A stretch of 64,000 nucleotides of DNA from Lytechinus variegatus (taxonomy: Eukaryota; Echinodermata; Echinoidea; Temnopleuroida; Toxopneustidae). Made by a program: the position numbers and the translations under genes. The first letter of the stretch is position 1, and each line of letters starts with the position of its first letter. Shown piece by piece: positions 53,690 through 64,000 of this stretch. The notes beneath the pieces were generated by a model, which was given only the letters and a program-made list of their open reading frames with translations, made no database searches and was not told the origin of the DNA. The stretch covers positions 14,065,532 through 14,129,531 of the forward strand of contig NC_054746.1 in the NCBI RefSeq assembly GCF_018143015.1, in the 5' to 3' direction.

Positions 53690-54181
53690 GGAGGAACGTA
53701 TCAAATATCAATTTTGTGTTCTTGCTTTAAAGATACAAAACGACTTAGCCCCAGCGTATTTGGGACCACTCTGCAAACGTAATGTAACTTATGATATTCT
53801 GAACTATGTCCCCTTCAAATTCCCTGCCCTAAAAGACAGATTATAAAAGTAAATCTTTTCAATATGTTGCTACCGTCGTAATTAATTCTCTCCCTTGTGA
53901 TATACAAAAATACACCTCCATGCATTAAAAAAACACTGTAAATCATTAAAATTCTGACTGTCATACGTGACACTGAATAACTTGATGTAAAATGTAATGA
54001 TTCCATGAGTAATTGTTGATTTCACTCTATATGTATACAATGTATTTCTGTTTTTGATATATTATGTGTTATAGATTTGCTATGATGTTGAGTTATTTGT
54101 TAACCTGCAGGGCGCCTTTGGAAAGCAGTTTTGCATAACTGAACAGGCCTATCGTGCCAAATAAAACCAATAAATAAATAG
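53690..54181 (+). mobile_element. Truncated LINE 3' end, plus strand
   Basis: Frames contain LALKIQNDLAPAYLGPLCKR-like and VVINSLPCDIQKYTSMHALK-like text, the usual C-terminal signature of CR1/L2-type reverse-transcriptase ORFs (A-YL--L ... WN-LP--I ... S---FK--LK). A 3' UTR then ends GCCAAATAAAACCAATAAAT. Frame-broken and 5'-truncated. Confidence 0.6.
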
Positions 54182-54279
54182 ATCTATTGATGATAAACAT
54201 ACAACTTGAAGGTGATCCGCATCCGTCCTTATATGAGACTTACAGATGAAGTGTGTGTGTATCACACGTGTATCAATCA

Positions 54280-54420
54280 GATATGATTATTTACGTCTGG
54301 GACCAACCTTTAACGTCACCATCCGAAAGACATGACCGAGGGCTCGAACCTCTGCAACAATTTGTAACTTCCCAACAGCTTGGATTACAGGCGCACGCCA
54401 CAACGCCGAGAAGAAGGTCT
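54280..54420 (-). repeat. SINE-like unit with 7SL-like head and shared core
   Basis: Minus strand: GGCGTTGTGGCGTGCGCCTG then TAATCCAAGCTGTTGGGAAG resembles the 5' domain of SRP (7SL) RNA (GGTGGCGCGTGCCTGTAGTCC, CAGCT..GGGAGG). A B-box-like GAGGTTCGAGCCC and the core TCGGATGGTGACGTTAAAGG then TTGGTCCC follow. Could be a 7SL-derived SINE or a 7SL pseudogene fused to a SINE core. Confidence 0.5.
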
Positions 54421-54639
54421 ACTGTATAGGAAGTTTATATAGTCGGACCTAATCCTACTTAAAGGGGTACTCCTGCATGGCTGAAAATAATGTGTTTTAA
54501 CAGATGAAGGTAAATCAGACAAATTTATCAGAATCAGACAAAGAATAACAAAGCTACATCATGAAACAGTTTCATGGCACATTTAATTGTATCCAATTCA
54601 TTTAAAGAAATACAGTGGTGTTATAGGCCGCGTTTTTTC

Positions 54640-55330
54640 AACGATTTAAACTTTGTCATAGAAAGCAATTCACTATTTTAACTTATTTTAACTGACTTTA
54701 AATCAGTCGATACTGGCGTACCCCAGGGATCAATTTAATGACCCTTATTGTTCTTTATTTGATATAATAAATTTTTGTCACTACTTTTATTTTATTTTGT
54801 ATGCTGAAGACATCACTCTTCTTGCCTGCAATAAAAACTTTAATGAACTATGTGTAGATGCTGATTTTATCCTTTCAAAATGTGCAATATGGTTCAGGTG
54901 CAATAAATCATCTTTAAAATAATGTAAATAAAACAAACTATATTCTTAAAAAAAAACCTCTAAGAATAATAACATGGCTGTGTTGAAAATCAATGATAAA
55001 AATTATACGTTGAAAGTTCTCGGAGTAATTCTCGACTTTATTTAATAGGAATTAACATACCGATAACACATCGAGAAAAAATTCAAAATATATTGGTAAT
55101 ATAGATAGCTTAAAGTGTGAAAATATCTTTTAATATTTTATATCAATCGTATAATGCATATACCCCAACTGATGTAACTCAATTTGGGGAAATAATAATA
55201 ATAGAAGTGTCGAGGTGTTATTAAGATTTCAGAAAAGAGCCATTAAAATTGGTACAAATTCAAACTATTTAGCACACACACCCCTTCATCCAAACGCTTA
55301 AGAACAATTAAGAAACTACAAATTTTTATA
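54640..55330 (+). mobile_element. LINE fragment spanning the reverse-transcriptase active-site region
   Basis: Plus-strand frames give DTGVPQGSI (RT motif normally TGVPQGS-LGP) and FILYAEDITLLACNKNF (YADD-type motif with one altered residue), then KVLGVILD, the usual 'LGV--D' segment. Several frame breaks, so inactive. Confidence 0.6.
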
Positions 55331-55779
55331 CTTTATGCAACGGTTCAATTGACAAACACTGTCTCCATATAATATGAACTTCTTCAATTCTTAAATCCAT
55401 ACTACAATACCAAATCTCGTCATAAATTTCATAGGTGGAAATGTAATAATTGAAGTGAACAAACTCCGCGTACGTTGAAATAGGCCTACATTCATATTTT
55501 AACCTAATAATTCTTTGAAAAAATAATTTGTATTGATTTTCCTCTTTTCCCTCCCGTTTGTATATTTATGTTTATTTCTGGGCATTTAATTGATGTCTTG
55601 TTTTTTTTATATTACTGGTTGCTTCAATTTCTTTGAATATTCATCTCTTTGGTGTATTTTAGACAGGACATACCTTACCTTTCCCCATACACCATTTTCC
55701 AAGTGAAATACGCTGCATTTTCCTCTGTTAAATTGTATTTTTGTTTTAACCTATTATTGTACAAAAACAGATTATTCGT

Positions 55780-56285
55780 GATTGCTTGAATGGATTTGGA
55801 AATAAAGTTTACCATGAATTTAATGAGCAAACTGATGACGTCATATCCCCAATTTTTCTTCTGTATTTTACTACGAGCTTCAATGAGCTTTCTCTGCCTC
55901 AGCACCTTCTCTCTGGAAAAGTTTGCCGATGAAGTTAAGAATTATACCATCACTGAGACCTTCGAATCTAAACTGAAGTCTTATCTTTTCTAACAGTATT
56001 ATTTATTCAACCTTTATCAATTTCAAGCTCTAAGCTTAAAATCAAGGTCTCCCACACTTCAAAATGTATTATGTCGATATATGTATATATATAATTTTTT
56101 TCTGCCATTTGTTTTAATAATTAAAAAAAAAGTCCAGGTGTAAATACATTTCAATTAGATTATTAGAATGTATATATGCATATGTTATTAATTTGCTTAT
56201 TGTTATGTTATGCTAAGAAAAAAAATGATTACACTTGTATGTACTCTTGTTATTGGAATGTGTAAATAAACAAATCAAATCAAAC
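55780..56285 (+). mobile_element. LINE-like 3' fragment
   Basis: The plus-strand frame ends ITETFESKLKSYLF then stop, resembling the 'F---LK-YLF' C terminus of L2/CR1-type ORFs. A 3' region follows, ending TGTAAATAAACAAATCAAAT. May belong to the same insertion as 54640-55330, but the interval is too decayed to tell. Confidence 0.4.
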
Positions 56286-56309
56286 CTGCAAGCAGTTTTA
56301 ATCTATATG

Positions 56310-57770
56310 AACGAAGTAATGTCTGAAAAAAATATTTCTAACGAACTACATATTTTATGTCAATTAGGTGAGAAATGCTGCATTTTAAAATAAAAAATGG
56401 CCGCCATATGCCCATTTGTGATTTTTTTTTGGATCCCCATTCAAATTGTACAAAATACGATAAGGCTTTAGGGTCTGGCGGCTAATTTGAATTTCAAAGT
56501 ACAGCATTTATTTCCTACATGACCAATATTTCACATATTTTAGTTAGAAATCATGGATGCTTTCAGACAATATTTACTAATAAATCACTGTCATGTGCAG
56601 TTAATGGTTCTCACTCTTGTGAAAATTACCTATTCGCATTAACGTTATAGGGCTCGTGGTGGCCATTTTGAATTCCAAAATACAGTATCTATCACCTACA
56701 TGCATGGCAAAATAAATGTCATATTTCATTTTTAAAAATTCAGACAATTTTTCACTCATTTAACACAATATAAGCATTTCGTAGTCAAACAAATCCAAAT
56801 TCTGTCAAACTTTTCTGTCCCCACTTTCATTGTACATTATACTGTTAGTGCCTAAAGCGGCCGATTTTGAATTTCAAAATACAGCAGTTATCTCGTGACA
56901 AAAGAAATAATAATTGTTTGCTAGAAAGCATGTTTTCAGACAACATTTTACTTGTAGATCACAATTACAAGTATTTTATGGTTCTTCCTCTGGTAAAAAT
57001 TAGTTTCCTATTTGCATTGTATATAATACAGAATTTAGGGCCTATATGGCGGCCATTTTGAATTTCATAATACAGCATTAATTACTTACATGGCAAAATA
57101 AATGATACATATCTTATTAGAAATCATGACTGTTGTCGGACAATAATAGGCATTTCATTTTCATAGTCAAGCAAATCCAAATGTCAGAAATATATTATGT
57201 CTCTTAAATTGTACATAATATAAGGGGTTTATGGCAACCACTTTGAATATCAAAATACAGTGTAATAAGAAAAACATATTTTGTTATTAATCATGTTTTC
57301 AGACAGTAGTCTATTCATAGATTACGATCACATTCACTTAATTGCTTTTTTTTTAAAGATTATTTTCCCCATATTTATATTTTACTGCATAATACCATAG
57401 ATAGCTCCATGATAATACATCAAAAAAGTATACAGGGGTATATGACGGCCGGCCAGTTTGAATATTAAGAAAACAAATATTTTGTCAAAATCATGTTTTC
57501 AGAGAGTATTTCACTCTTGCAACGCAAAACAATCATTTATTGTCAATGTGTTAACAATTTGACGATTTCTATAGGTAATTTGCATATTTTGGCGGCCAGT
57601 TTGAACATTAAGAAAACAAATATTTTGTCAAAATCATTTTTTCAGAGAGTATTTCACTCTTGCAACGCAAAAACAATCATTTATTGTCAATGTGTTAACA
57701 ATTTGACGATTTCTATGGGCAATTTGCATATTTTGGCGGCCACTTTAGATTTGGTCAATTTGCGAAAAAT
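56310..57770. repeat. Degenerate tandem array, 140-200 bp unit, GGCGGCCATTTTGAA box
   Basis: At least seven units: each has GGCGGCC(A/G)-TTTGAATTTC, AAAATACAG, ACATGGCAAAATAAATG-like, TTAGAAATCATG and TTTTCAGACAATATTT. Boxes start near 56475, 56650, 56857, 57049, 57229, 57448, 57591 and 57735. The first unit (56310-56430) is inverted relative to the rest. The last two complete units (57451-57737) are near-identical with a 143-bp period. Not coding. Confidence 0.75.
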
Positions 57771-57904
57771 GCACAAGGTTACGCAAGTGGCATCATTCAG
57801 ATTCGGAATCAGCATACTCGAATTGATAAGAAACCATAAAAACATCATATATATAAATTATTAGGTTTTTTCCACTTTCTACGGCTACGGGGCATACCCT
57901 AGAC

Positions 57905-58075
57905 TATAGTAGTTAGCAGCAACAGCAGCAATAGTAGTAGTAGTAGTAATAGTAGTAGTAGTAGTAGTAGTAGTATAGTAGTAGCAGTAGTATTAGTAGT
58001 ATCAGTAGTGGTGGTAGTAGTGGTAGTAGTGGAAGTAGTGGTATTAGTGGAAGTATTAGTGGAAGTAGTGGTGCA
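57905..58075. repeat. (GTA)n microsatellite, left block
   Basis: Imperfect GTA/GTG triplets; together with 58363-58556 it forms one microsatellite split by the element at 58074-58362. Confidence 0.88.
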
Positions 58076-58362
58076 CTGTTAAAAAAACCCTGATTTTACA
58101 GAAAAAGGAAAGAAGATTTGCAAAAAGCAATAACAGAATCATTCTGTAAATTCATAAAACACTGAGGAATTTTTCTGCAATTTGACAGATTACGTCTGTT
58201 TAAAAAGGGGGAAATTGTGTTTTATTAAAGGAAATTTGTAAGGTTCCATACACCAAATACCAATATCCTGTAAGATTACGCAATCGGGTAAGATTACAGG
58301 TGTTCTCGAGACTCTGCTGCAGGAACTTCTTTTATTCTAAGAATAAATTTTCTAACAGTGTG
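58074..58362. mobile_element. Small transposon inserted in a microsatellite
   Basis: The ends GCACTGTTAAAAAAACCC and CACACTGTTAGAAAATTTA (inverted) define a 280-290-bp unit sitting inside the GTA repeat. The interior holds ACAGAATCATTCTGTAAATT and CCTGTAAGATTACGCAATC. Non-coding, MITE-like. Confidence 0.62.
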
Positions 58363-58413
58363 TAGTAGTAGTAGTAGTAGTAGTAATAGTAGTAGTAGTA
58401 TAGTAGCAGTAGT

Positions 58414-58465
<52 letters not shown>

Positions 58466-58556
58466 ATAGTAGTAGTAGTAATAGTAGTAGTAGTAGTGGC
58501 ATTAGTAGAAGTAGTAGTATAGTCGTAGTGGCAGTAGTAGTAGTAGAAGTAATGAA
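58363..58556. repeat. (GTA)n microsatellite, right block
   Basis: GTA triplets with interspersed GCA units. The Leu/Tyr-rich frame on the minus strand is an artefact. Confidence 0.88.
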
Positions 58557-58625
58557 ATCGAGGGGGAACAAGTTTCCCCTCACCCCATTTTCGCCGCCAA
58601 TCGTCATATGAGCCAGAAGGGAAGA

Positions 58626-58665
58626 GGGGGGGGGGGGGGTCAGGCTCATTGCCCCCCCCCCCCCC
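58626..58665. repeat. G14-loop-C14 hairpin
   Basis: Fourteen G (58626-58639), a 12-base loop, then fourteen C (58652-58665). Exact run lengths in raw sequence are error-prone. Confidence 0.75.
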
Positions 58666-59309
58666 TCCTCATTCAAGCGGCGTGATTAATGAGTAAGAAA
58701 TAATCATTTTGTATGGGATTTGATGGTTGATCAAATTCTTTCATATCAGCAACAGTGAAACAAATTTTAGGCCTTTTATCTTCAAAACTTTGTTATTCAC
58801 TGACCTGAAACAAACATAAACGTGACTGGATTTGTGATGTGATTGATATCTTTCCACTACATGCATGATGAGAGTGAAATCATCTTCTATGCATGGGAGT
58901 CAATGGGCCACTAACCTTGATCACAATCCTCTGACAACACTCCTGATTTCTTAAAATCGATTTCCATTCATTTCAATATCCAATTTAAATGCGTGCTATG
59001 AACATAAACAATGGGCTCATTTGAGTAAGAAATTGACTATTTGGTAAAGTGCTCATTTATCCATTTTTTTTAAAGTATTGTCCTGTTTTGGTGACGTTTC
59101 CCTTGTTATTTACACCTTATATTGTGCGGAGGTATACATAAAATGAATGTAATGATGATAATGTTTGTATGTGTATTTAGATAACTATTACTAATCCGTC
59201 TGTAATTCGATCTACAACTTTTTTCAATTGAAAAATAAAATTCAATTTTCAATTTTCGATTTCACTTTATCAACAGCGCTCAGTGCACTTAAAAAGCATC
59301 ATTCCTAAT

Positions 59310-59515
59310 CAATCCATTCACCTATCGTGGGTCGAGTGCAGCACATTTTAGCTTCATTTCTTCCTTGAGAAAACACACCATCATTGGGATACGTCCCTGG
59401 ATTGGAATCACCAGGTTTGGGATTCGAGACTCACGAGCAAGATATTGATATTTTTACCGAATTTCTACCAATGGAGGTGTAAATTGGTACCGGCAGTAAG
59501 AAATTCTAGACTTCT
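59310..59515. repeat. Rearranged SINE pieces in opposite orientation
   Basis: GTGGGTCGAGTGCAGCACA ... TTCTTCCTTGAG is a minus-strand piece of the tRNA-headed SINE body. GGGATTCGAGACTCACGAGC ... GTACCGGCAGTAAGAAATT is a plus-strand head and body piece directly after it. Confidence 0.45.
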
Positions 59516-59822
59516 GCTAGATTACAATCTATATCACACTTGATTCGTATGAGGACCCCGTCTTCAGAATGAGTCTTGGGCCTTTGAATCCTTTTAGTAT
59601 TTATTTAAATATTCTGAATGAAAAAAAATGCCTTCTTACTATATACACAATACACGCATCACAAAGATAGAATTTATGTCAAACACAGATTGGCATCTTT
59701 GGATTTATTTTGTGTATGTTGGGGAATATTTGACAGGAGCAGCAGAAAGGTTACGTCATCTTTCCCTAAAATAGGGTCTACCAGGGCCCTAGGAACGGTT
59801 TTTTTTACAGGTGCTGATTTAA

Positions 59823-60030
59823 ATTAATTTGACAAGCAGAGGGGGAAAAAGGTGGGGGTTCATTACAGAATGAAGGTCATTTTGGTTCCGAGAAATCTGA
59901 GAAGCAAAAAAAAATGAAAATAAAAAAATAATAGAAAGAAAAGGTTTCACGACAAAATGAAGGTCTTTTTGCTCGGGAGAAATTTGACAAGCAAAAAAAA
60001 GGGGTTTCAATACAAAATGTAGGTCAGTTT
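59823..60030. repeat. Tandem units related to the 20.8-kb element, opposite sense
   Basis: Three imperfect repeats of TTTGACAAGCAAAAAAAA-GGGG ... ACAAAATGAAGGTC-TTTT (near 59826, 59905 and 59985). The GACAAGCAAAAAAAA box is the complement of the block inside 20773-21050. Confidence 0.5.
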
Positions 60031-61896
60031 TGATGCATTTTTCCCCATTTTATCATACCTACCAGAATTCCAGGAGGTTTTTTTGCCACCCCTCCCAGGA
60101 CCATCGACATCTACTGGGTTACACACCTGACCTCTATTTTTCATACTCTTTTTTTCGTCCTCCCCATTTCTCATTTCTCTCCATGCACATTTCGGTCATC
60201 CCCAAGCCCCTGCAGTGCTGTGGGAGCCCATGGGAGTGTTTCTCTGGGGTGGGTAGAGCACCCCGGAAATTAAGTTGGTATGCTATAATGTAGAAATTTG
60301 ACGCAATATCACTTTTATTTAGGATTTTTTTCCCTTGACATTTTTTACTATAATCACACAATCATCTTCATTTGAAAGTGAACACCTTTTTTATTTTGTT
60401 TTTCAACCATTTCTTGACAAAAATCAGCTTCATTTTGCACCAACATCCTTGTTTGGTTGTCAAAAACAGCACCCCTCTTTAAAAACCATTCCCACCCCCC
60501 TGCCCTGGGGATACAAGCTTTTATCAGTCATGTATGGTTATCTACGTTGTGAACAGTAAAAAGGACTGTGAAAAGGACATGTCAGAAAGAACCCTTCAAC
60601 CCATTGTCACAATTCCACGCTCTTTTATATGAAAATCTTTAGATTCGAGGTTGAGGTCATTGAAAGGAAATGTTTTGACCCTTTACGAGTTTGGAAAGGC
60701 TGTTTTGGAAGTTCATGCTTTTTCAACGAACAACGAAGGTTTCTAATAAAAGGATTTAACAATGTATACTATAGTTTACACTCCGAAGAAACCATGCAAC
60801 CCAGAATAAAAAATGTGAACATGAGGGGAAAACGTCAAATTTTAAGTTATTTTTCGAGATCGTCAGATTTAGATATTAGCAAACAAGCATTTATATTATA
60901 GGTTGGGTGATTGCATGGTATGATTTTATACAACAGTTGTTCTGAATATTTTTTCACATAAAACTTAAAGAGAGCTAAAAGTTCTCAAAGAAATATTTAC
61001 ATAAATTTCGGCGTATAGCTTAATATATCCAAAAGACAATAAAAAACAGAAGAGATCAAAAGTTTCGAAGTTAATCCATAAAAAAAAAACGTTTTGATGT
61101 CCCAATCTATAATGTGACCATCCACTCCAGAACCAACAATGATTCGGCGGGAAAATTTCCATTATTAGCTAAAACAATCATTTGATCTTCAAAACGTAAA
61201 AATATAGAAATAAACTTCTCTGAAAGAGTAATTGTTTCCCTTCATACTGTCCAAATTTGAAGCTGTAAAGTTTAAGATAGGATATAAGAGTTTCTTCGAC
61301 ACCATTTCCCAGACTGCTTGGAATTTTAACTAAAATTGCACGCAAGGCCTATTCATGATCAAGTGAATGCCACCCAACTTAAAACCTTGCATATTTAGAT
61401 CCTATATATTATTAGAGCTCTCAGTGACATTCTCTGACATTCAGCCAAGTATTGTCGATCGATTTTGACATGTTATCAATCATTTTAAAGCTTAAAATGT
61501 GCTTTTCAAAGTTCAATAAAAAAAATATCGAAATTCTTTACGGGTGACTTAGTGTTGGTATTAGGTTGGCAGGTCACACATTCTTTCAGCAGAGGAAATA
61601 AACTTATTTCGCATGAACTGCAATATGGATATTTCTTTTAGAGGTGATTTAATATATTTTAGTGTCTTGCAACTGCTCGGAGACTCCATAATTATCAATA
61701 TACCTTTTCCCGAAAGTTTTTGAAATTCTGGGAATTATAAGAAAACCAGATATTAAATGACAAAATTCACAATAGGGGGCTACCTCTCTATAAAGTTTCT
61801 GGGGGCACTGTCATTAGAAGGTGGACTTTAATATGGATACTGAAATTCATAGTAGGCCTACTCAATATCCCATCTCAGAGTCAGCACAGCTTTACC
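60031..61896. other. Unannotated AT-rich stretch
   Basis: A plus-strand open stretch at 60629-60901 has no recognisable domain. Nothing else identified. Confidence 0.35.
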
Positions 61897-62560
61897 CTAA
61901 AGAATTATATATTTATCCATCCTAGATAATGTTTCATAATATTCTCCGTTTGTGGCAGGGTGAAATATAAACCCTTTTTCACGCAGTGTATGGTTGTAAA
62001 GTCCCTTTTTAAACTGAACATCACCCCGCCGTAAAGAACAACTATTGCAGTGCTGCTGTGTACACTGATAATGCCCATACTGGGGGCAAAGGGGGGCCCT
62101 GGACGAAAACAGGTCTTTGACGCTTCGCGGCACTGCCCGTAATACCGTTGTCGCCATGCATATGGTATAATCCATCCATTCATGAAAATGAGCATTAATG
62201 CAATTCGAATGAAACAAATTCGGGTTTAACGAATCTTGACAGTGTTTAGTTTTCCTATATTGCAGCTGCTGGCTTAGGCTGATCCCTGCCAATGTTCTTT
62301 TTGTTGAATTGGACGATTGTGTGTCGCACAACTGCATCAAGAGAATATACAAATAGAGCTTTTGTCGAGAGTTCTCTCTCGTCATAGTTGAGGTCTATTT
62401 GCGCTGCACTCGGGTTGTTTTGGCACTCAACATGGGACCAGCAAATTGATCGGAGGTTGGTCGTATAAAAGTTACTGGTATATGTGCTCGGATCAATTAT
62501 CAAATGATGATATAAAGAAGGGTTTGTCGATGTTATATTAGCCGTGATGACGAGCAACAA
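61897..62560 (-). CDS. Unrecognised overlapping open frames, possible exon(s)
   Basis: Two overlapping minus-strand frames stay open: 62560-62255 (101 codons, MLLVITANITSTNPSLYHHL ...) and 62385-61897 (162 codons, with VPRSVKDLFSSRAPLCPQYG and a Cys-rich QCTQQHCNSCSLRR stretch). Local GC rises at 62020-62160. No family, splice structure or signal peptide is convincing, and both cannot be right over their overlap. Listed as the only candidate coding region in the right 11 kb. Confidence 0.2.
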
Positions 62561-63905
62561 CTATAGTTTTCATAGACTTGTCTAATTAAAATTCTGGACA
62601 GATGTTACCCAAATACCGAGTCCATCGAACGCTACACACGAGTATAAAAAAAATCTGAAGTTAGTTGTTTGCAGAGCAAAGATTACCGATTGGTTTGAAG
62701 TATAGATCAAAGTATTCGACTGCACTATTTGAGGATTGCAACTGTGCCACATAAACTTATCAGAAAATGGTATGTATGTTTGTATTTTATGAAGATGGAA
62801 TTTTATAAGCTTTGTTTAATGTATTCTTCATTTCATAAATGCGAGTTACCAAAAGAACGAGAAATGAAATGCACCAAGGATTTTTTTGTCTAATGATATT
62901 TGGAACTACATTTCCCTTTCTGTTCATTTTGATAAAAAAAAGTAGTATTGAACATAATAAGGTGCTGCTTGAAATATCATTGTTATCGATTAGCTTTGAT
63001 TTTTTTTTTTTTTACAAATGGAGAAAATTCCAACGAGCGTAACGCTAGAAATTTCATCAAAATCTGTAAAGTAAGAGGGTTTTGGCGATTTCGACAGAAA
63101 TTTAAGTGCATTGGTTTTTTATTCATATATATTGACATTTATGTTCTGTTTGTGTGGACTTGATTCTTACAAGAGTGCAAAAATTTGTTTGTAATTGTAT
63201 GTTGTTAATCTTTGGGGACAAAAAGTATTTTCCCATCTTCTCTGTCAGATATTAAGATCAGGCGTATTTTTTAATGTAACATATCTTCAAAACACGTAAA
63301 AAATTAGCATCTTATTGTGAAGTTATTGTATAATCAGGCCCATCCTGCAAAACATGCTGAACATTCCTGAATGTGGTATGTAAATTTTGTGATGTCTCAT
63401 TCGAAATCTTTCTGCCAAATCACAATTATCCCATTTTATATCAAACTGGCATCGATATAATTATTATAAACTGATAAAGTTTAGTACAAACAAATTTACG
63501 ATGTTGTTGATGTAACAAACTGTTATTGTGGTATTATGTTAGGATTGACTTCCCATTGTGATATTCAGTTAGTTACCTGGAATTTTACATAAAAGTCCAC
63601 AATATAATAAGGATTCAAATAATTACTAACAAATATCGTTATAATAAACTGTCTCAGTAATCTAAATGAAAGAAGAGCAAATGACCGTTGGTTGCCGAGG
63701 CTCAAATAATAGCTGCCTGAAAACATCCGGCTCGCAATTAATAATCAGTGGCGGAATCCCTCGAAATTTTAAACAAAAATGACAAAACAAATTGTTAAGT
63801 AATAAGTAAATAATGGGTTCAATTTTTTCATGTTCACCCTTACACAAACATTTTTTTGCCCTCCATTTGCCCTCGGCACTTTAGAAATGATGCTGCCACA
63901 GTGCT
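62561..63905. other. Unannotated AT-rich stretch with MITE-arm relic
   Basis: Contains a degraded copy of one arm of the 15.0-kb MITE (GAAATTTCATCAAAATCTGTA near 63050) and T-runs. No gene recognised. Confidence 0.35.
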
Positions 63906-64000
63906 CCTGGGCCCCGTCTTACAAAGAGTGTAGATTGATCCTATCAATCAAAACTATGGAAAGCCAGCAATGTCAACATATAAAATGTATGTTTGTTAAA
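63906..64000. mobile_element. MITE arm cut by the window edge
   Basis: CCTGGGCCCCGTCTTACAAA, GAGTGTAGATTGATCC, TATCAATCAAAACTATGGAA and AGCCAGCAATGTCAACATAT follow the left arm of the element at 31636-31913 base by base with few differences. Confidence 0.72.

Noticed and set aside
53690-56285. A retrovirus-like or LTR element
   Set aside because: Motifs and 3' ends fit non-LTR retroposons; no long terminal repeats, capsid or envelope features were seen anywhere in the window.
56310-57770. CRISPR-like or satellite array interpretation as CRISPR
   Set aside because: Eukaryotic sequence; units are 140-200 bp and degenerate throughout, with no short identical repeats separated by unique spacers.
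58332-58676. 114-codon Leu/Tyr-rich frame on the minus strand
   Set aside because: Translation of the GTA microsatellite and G/C runs.

Overview
This is animal nuclear DNA: AT-rich, with GT-AG introns, no operons, many microsatellites and dense short inverted-repeat elements. I infer an echinoderm, most likely a sea urchin. The reasons are the tRNA-headed SINEs, the 'GGACAAGTCCACC' inverted-repeat family, the very frequent octamer TACATGTA, and a poly(A) polymerase that aligns well with vertebrate PAPOLA but is clearly not vertebrate. No database search was possible, so the species is not fixed.

Layout. (1) About 1.05-19.5 kb, minus strand: a partly resolved gene of an unrecognised secretory-pathway protein. 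It has a signal-peptide first exon (19455-19544), two well-supported internal exons (12084-12179, 8110-8216) and a plausible last exon (1054-1165). Its introns hold SINEs, inverted-repeat elements and simple repeats. (2) 23.4-24.3 kb, plus strand: a compact two-exon gene for a 121-residue, cysteine-rich, hydrophobic membrane protein, whose intron is largely a polypyrimidine tract. (3) 24.4-34.5 kb: AT-rich sequence with a SINE, several short inverted-repeat elements and one orphan exon-like segment at 27.0 kb. (4) 34.6-52.1 kb, minus strand: a complete canonical nuclear poly(A) polymerase gene. Its 18 coding exons join in one frame to about 800 residues with the catalytic aspartates in place. 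(5) 52.2-64 kb: no confident gene. It holds decayed LINE pieces, a SINE-like unit with a 7SL-like head, a degenerate 140-200 bp repeat array, TAG/GTA microsatellites interrupted by a small transposon, and unrecognised minus-strand open frames near 62 kb.

The three genes show no sign of working together; they are ordinary neighbours. Poly(A) polymerase is the housekeeping enzyme that adds poly(A) tails to cleaved pre-mRNA. What stands out is non-coding: many of its introns carry a palindromic or inverted-repeat element, including an approximately 670-bp palindrome about 110 bp downstream of the first coding exon and an 878-bp TTAA-flanked element built of TACG-type words. One intron also holds a decayed duplicate of exon 10. 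The C-terminal tail carries a twofold repeat of a nuclear-localisation-like module.
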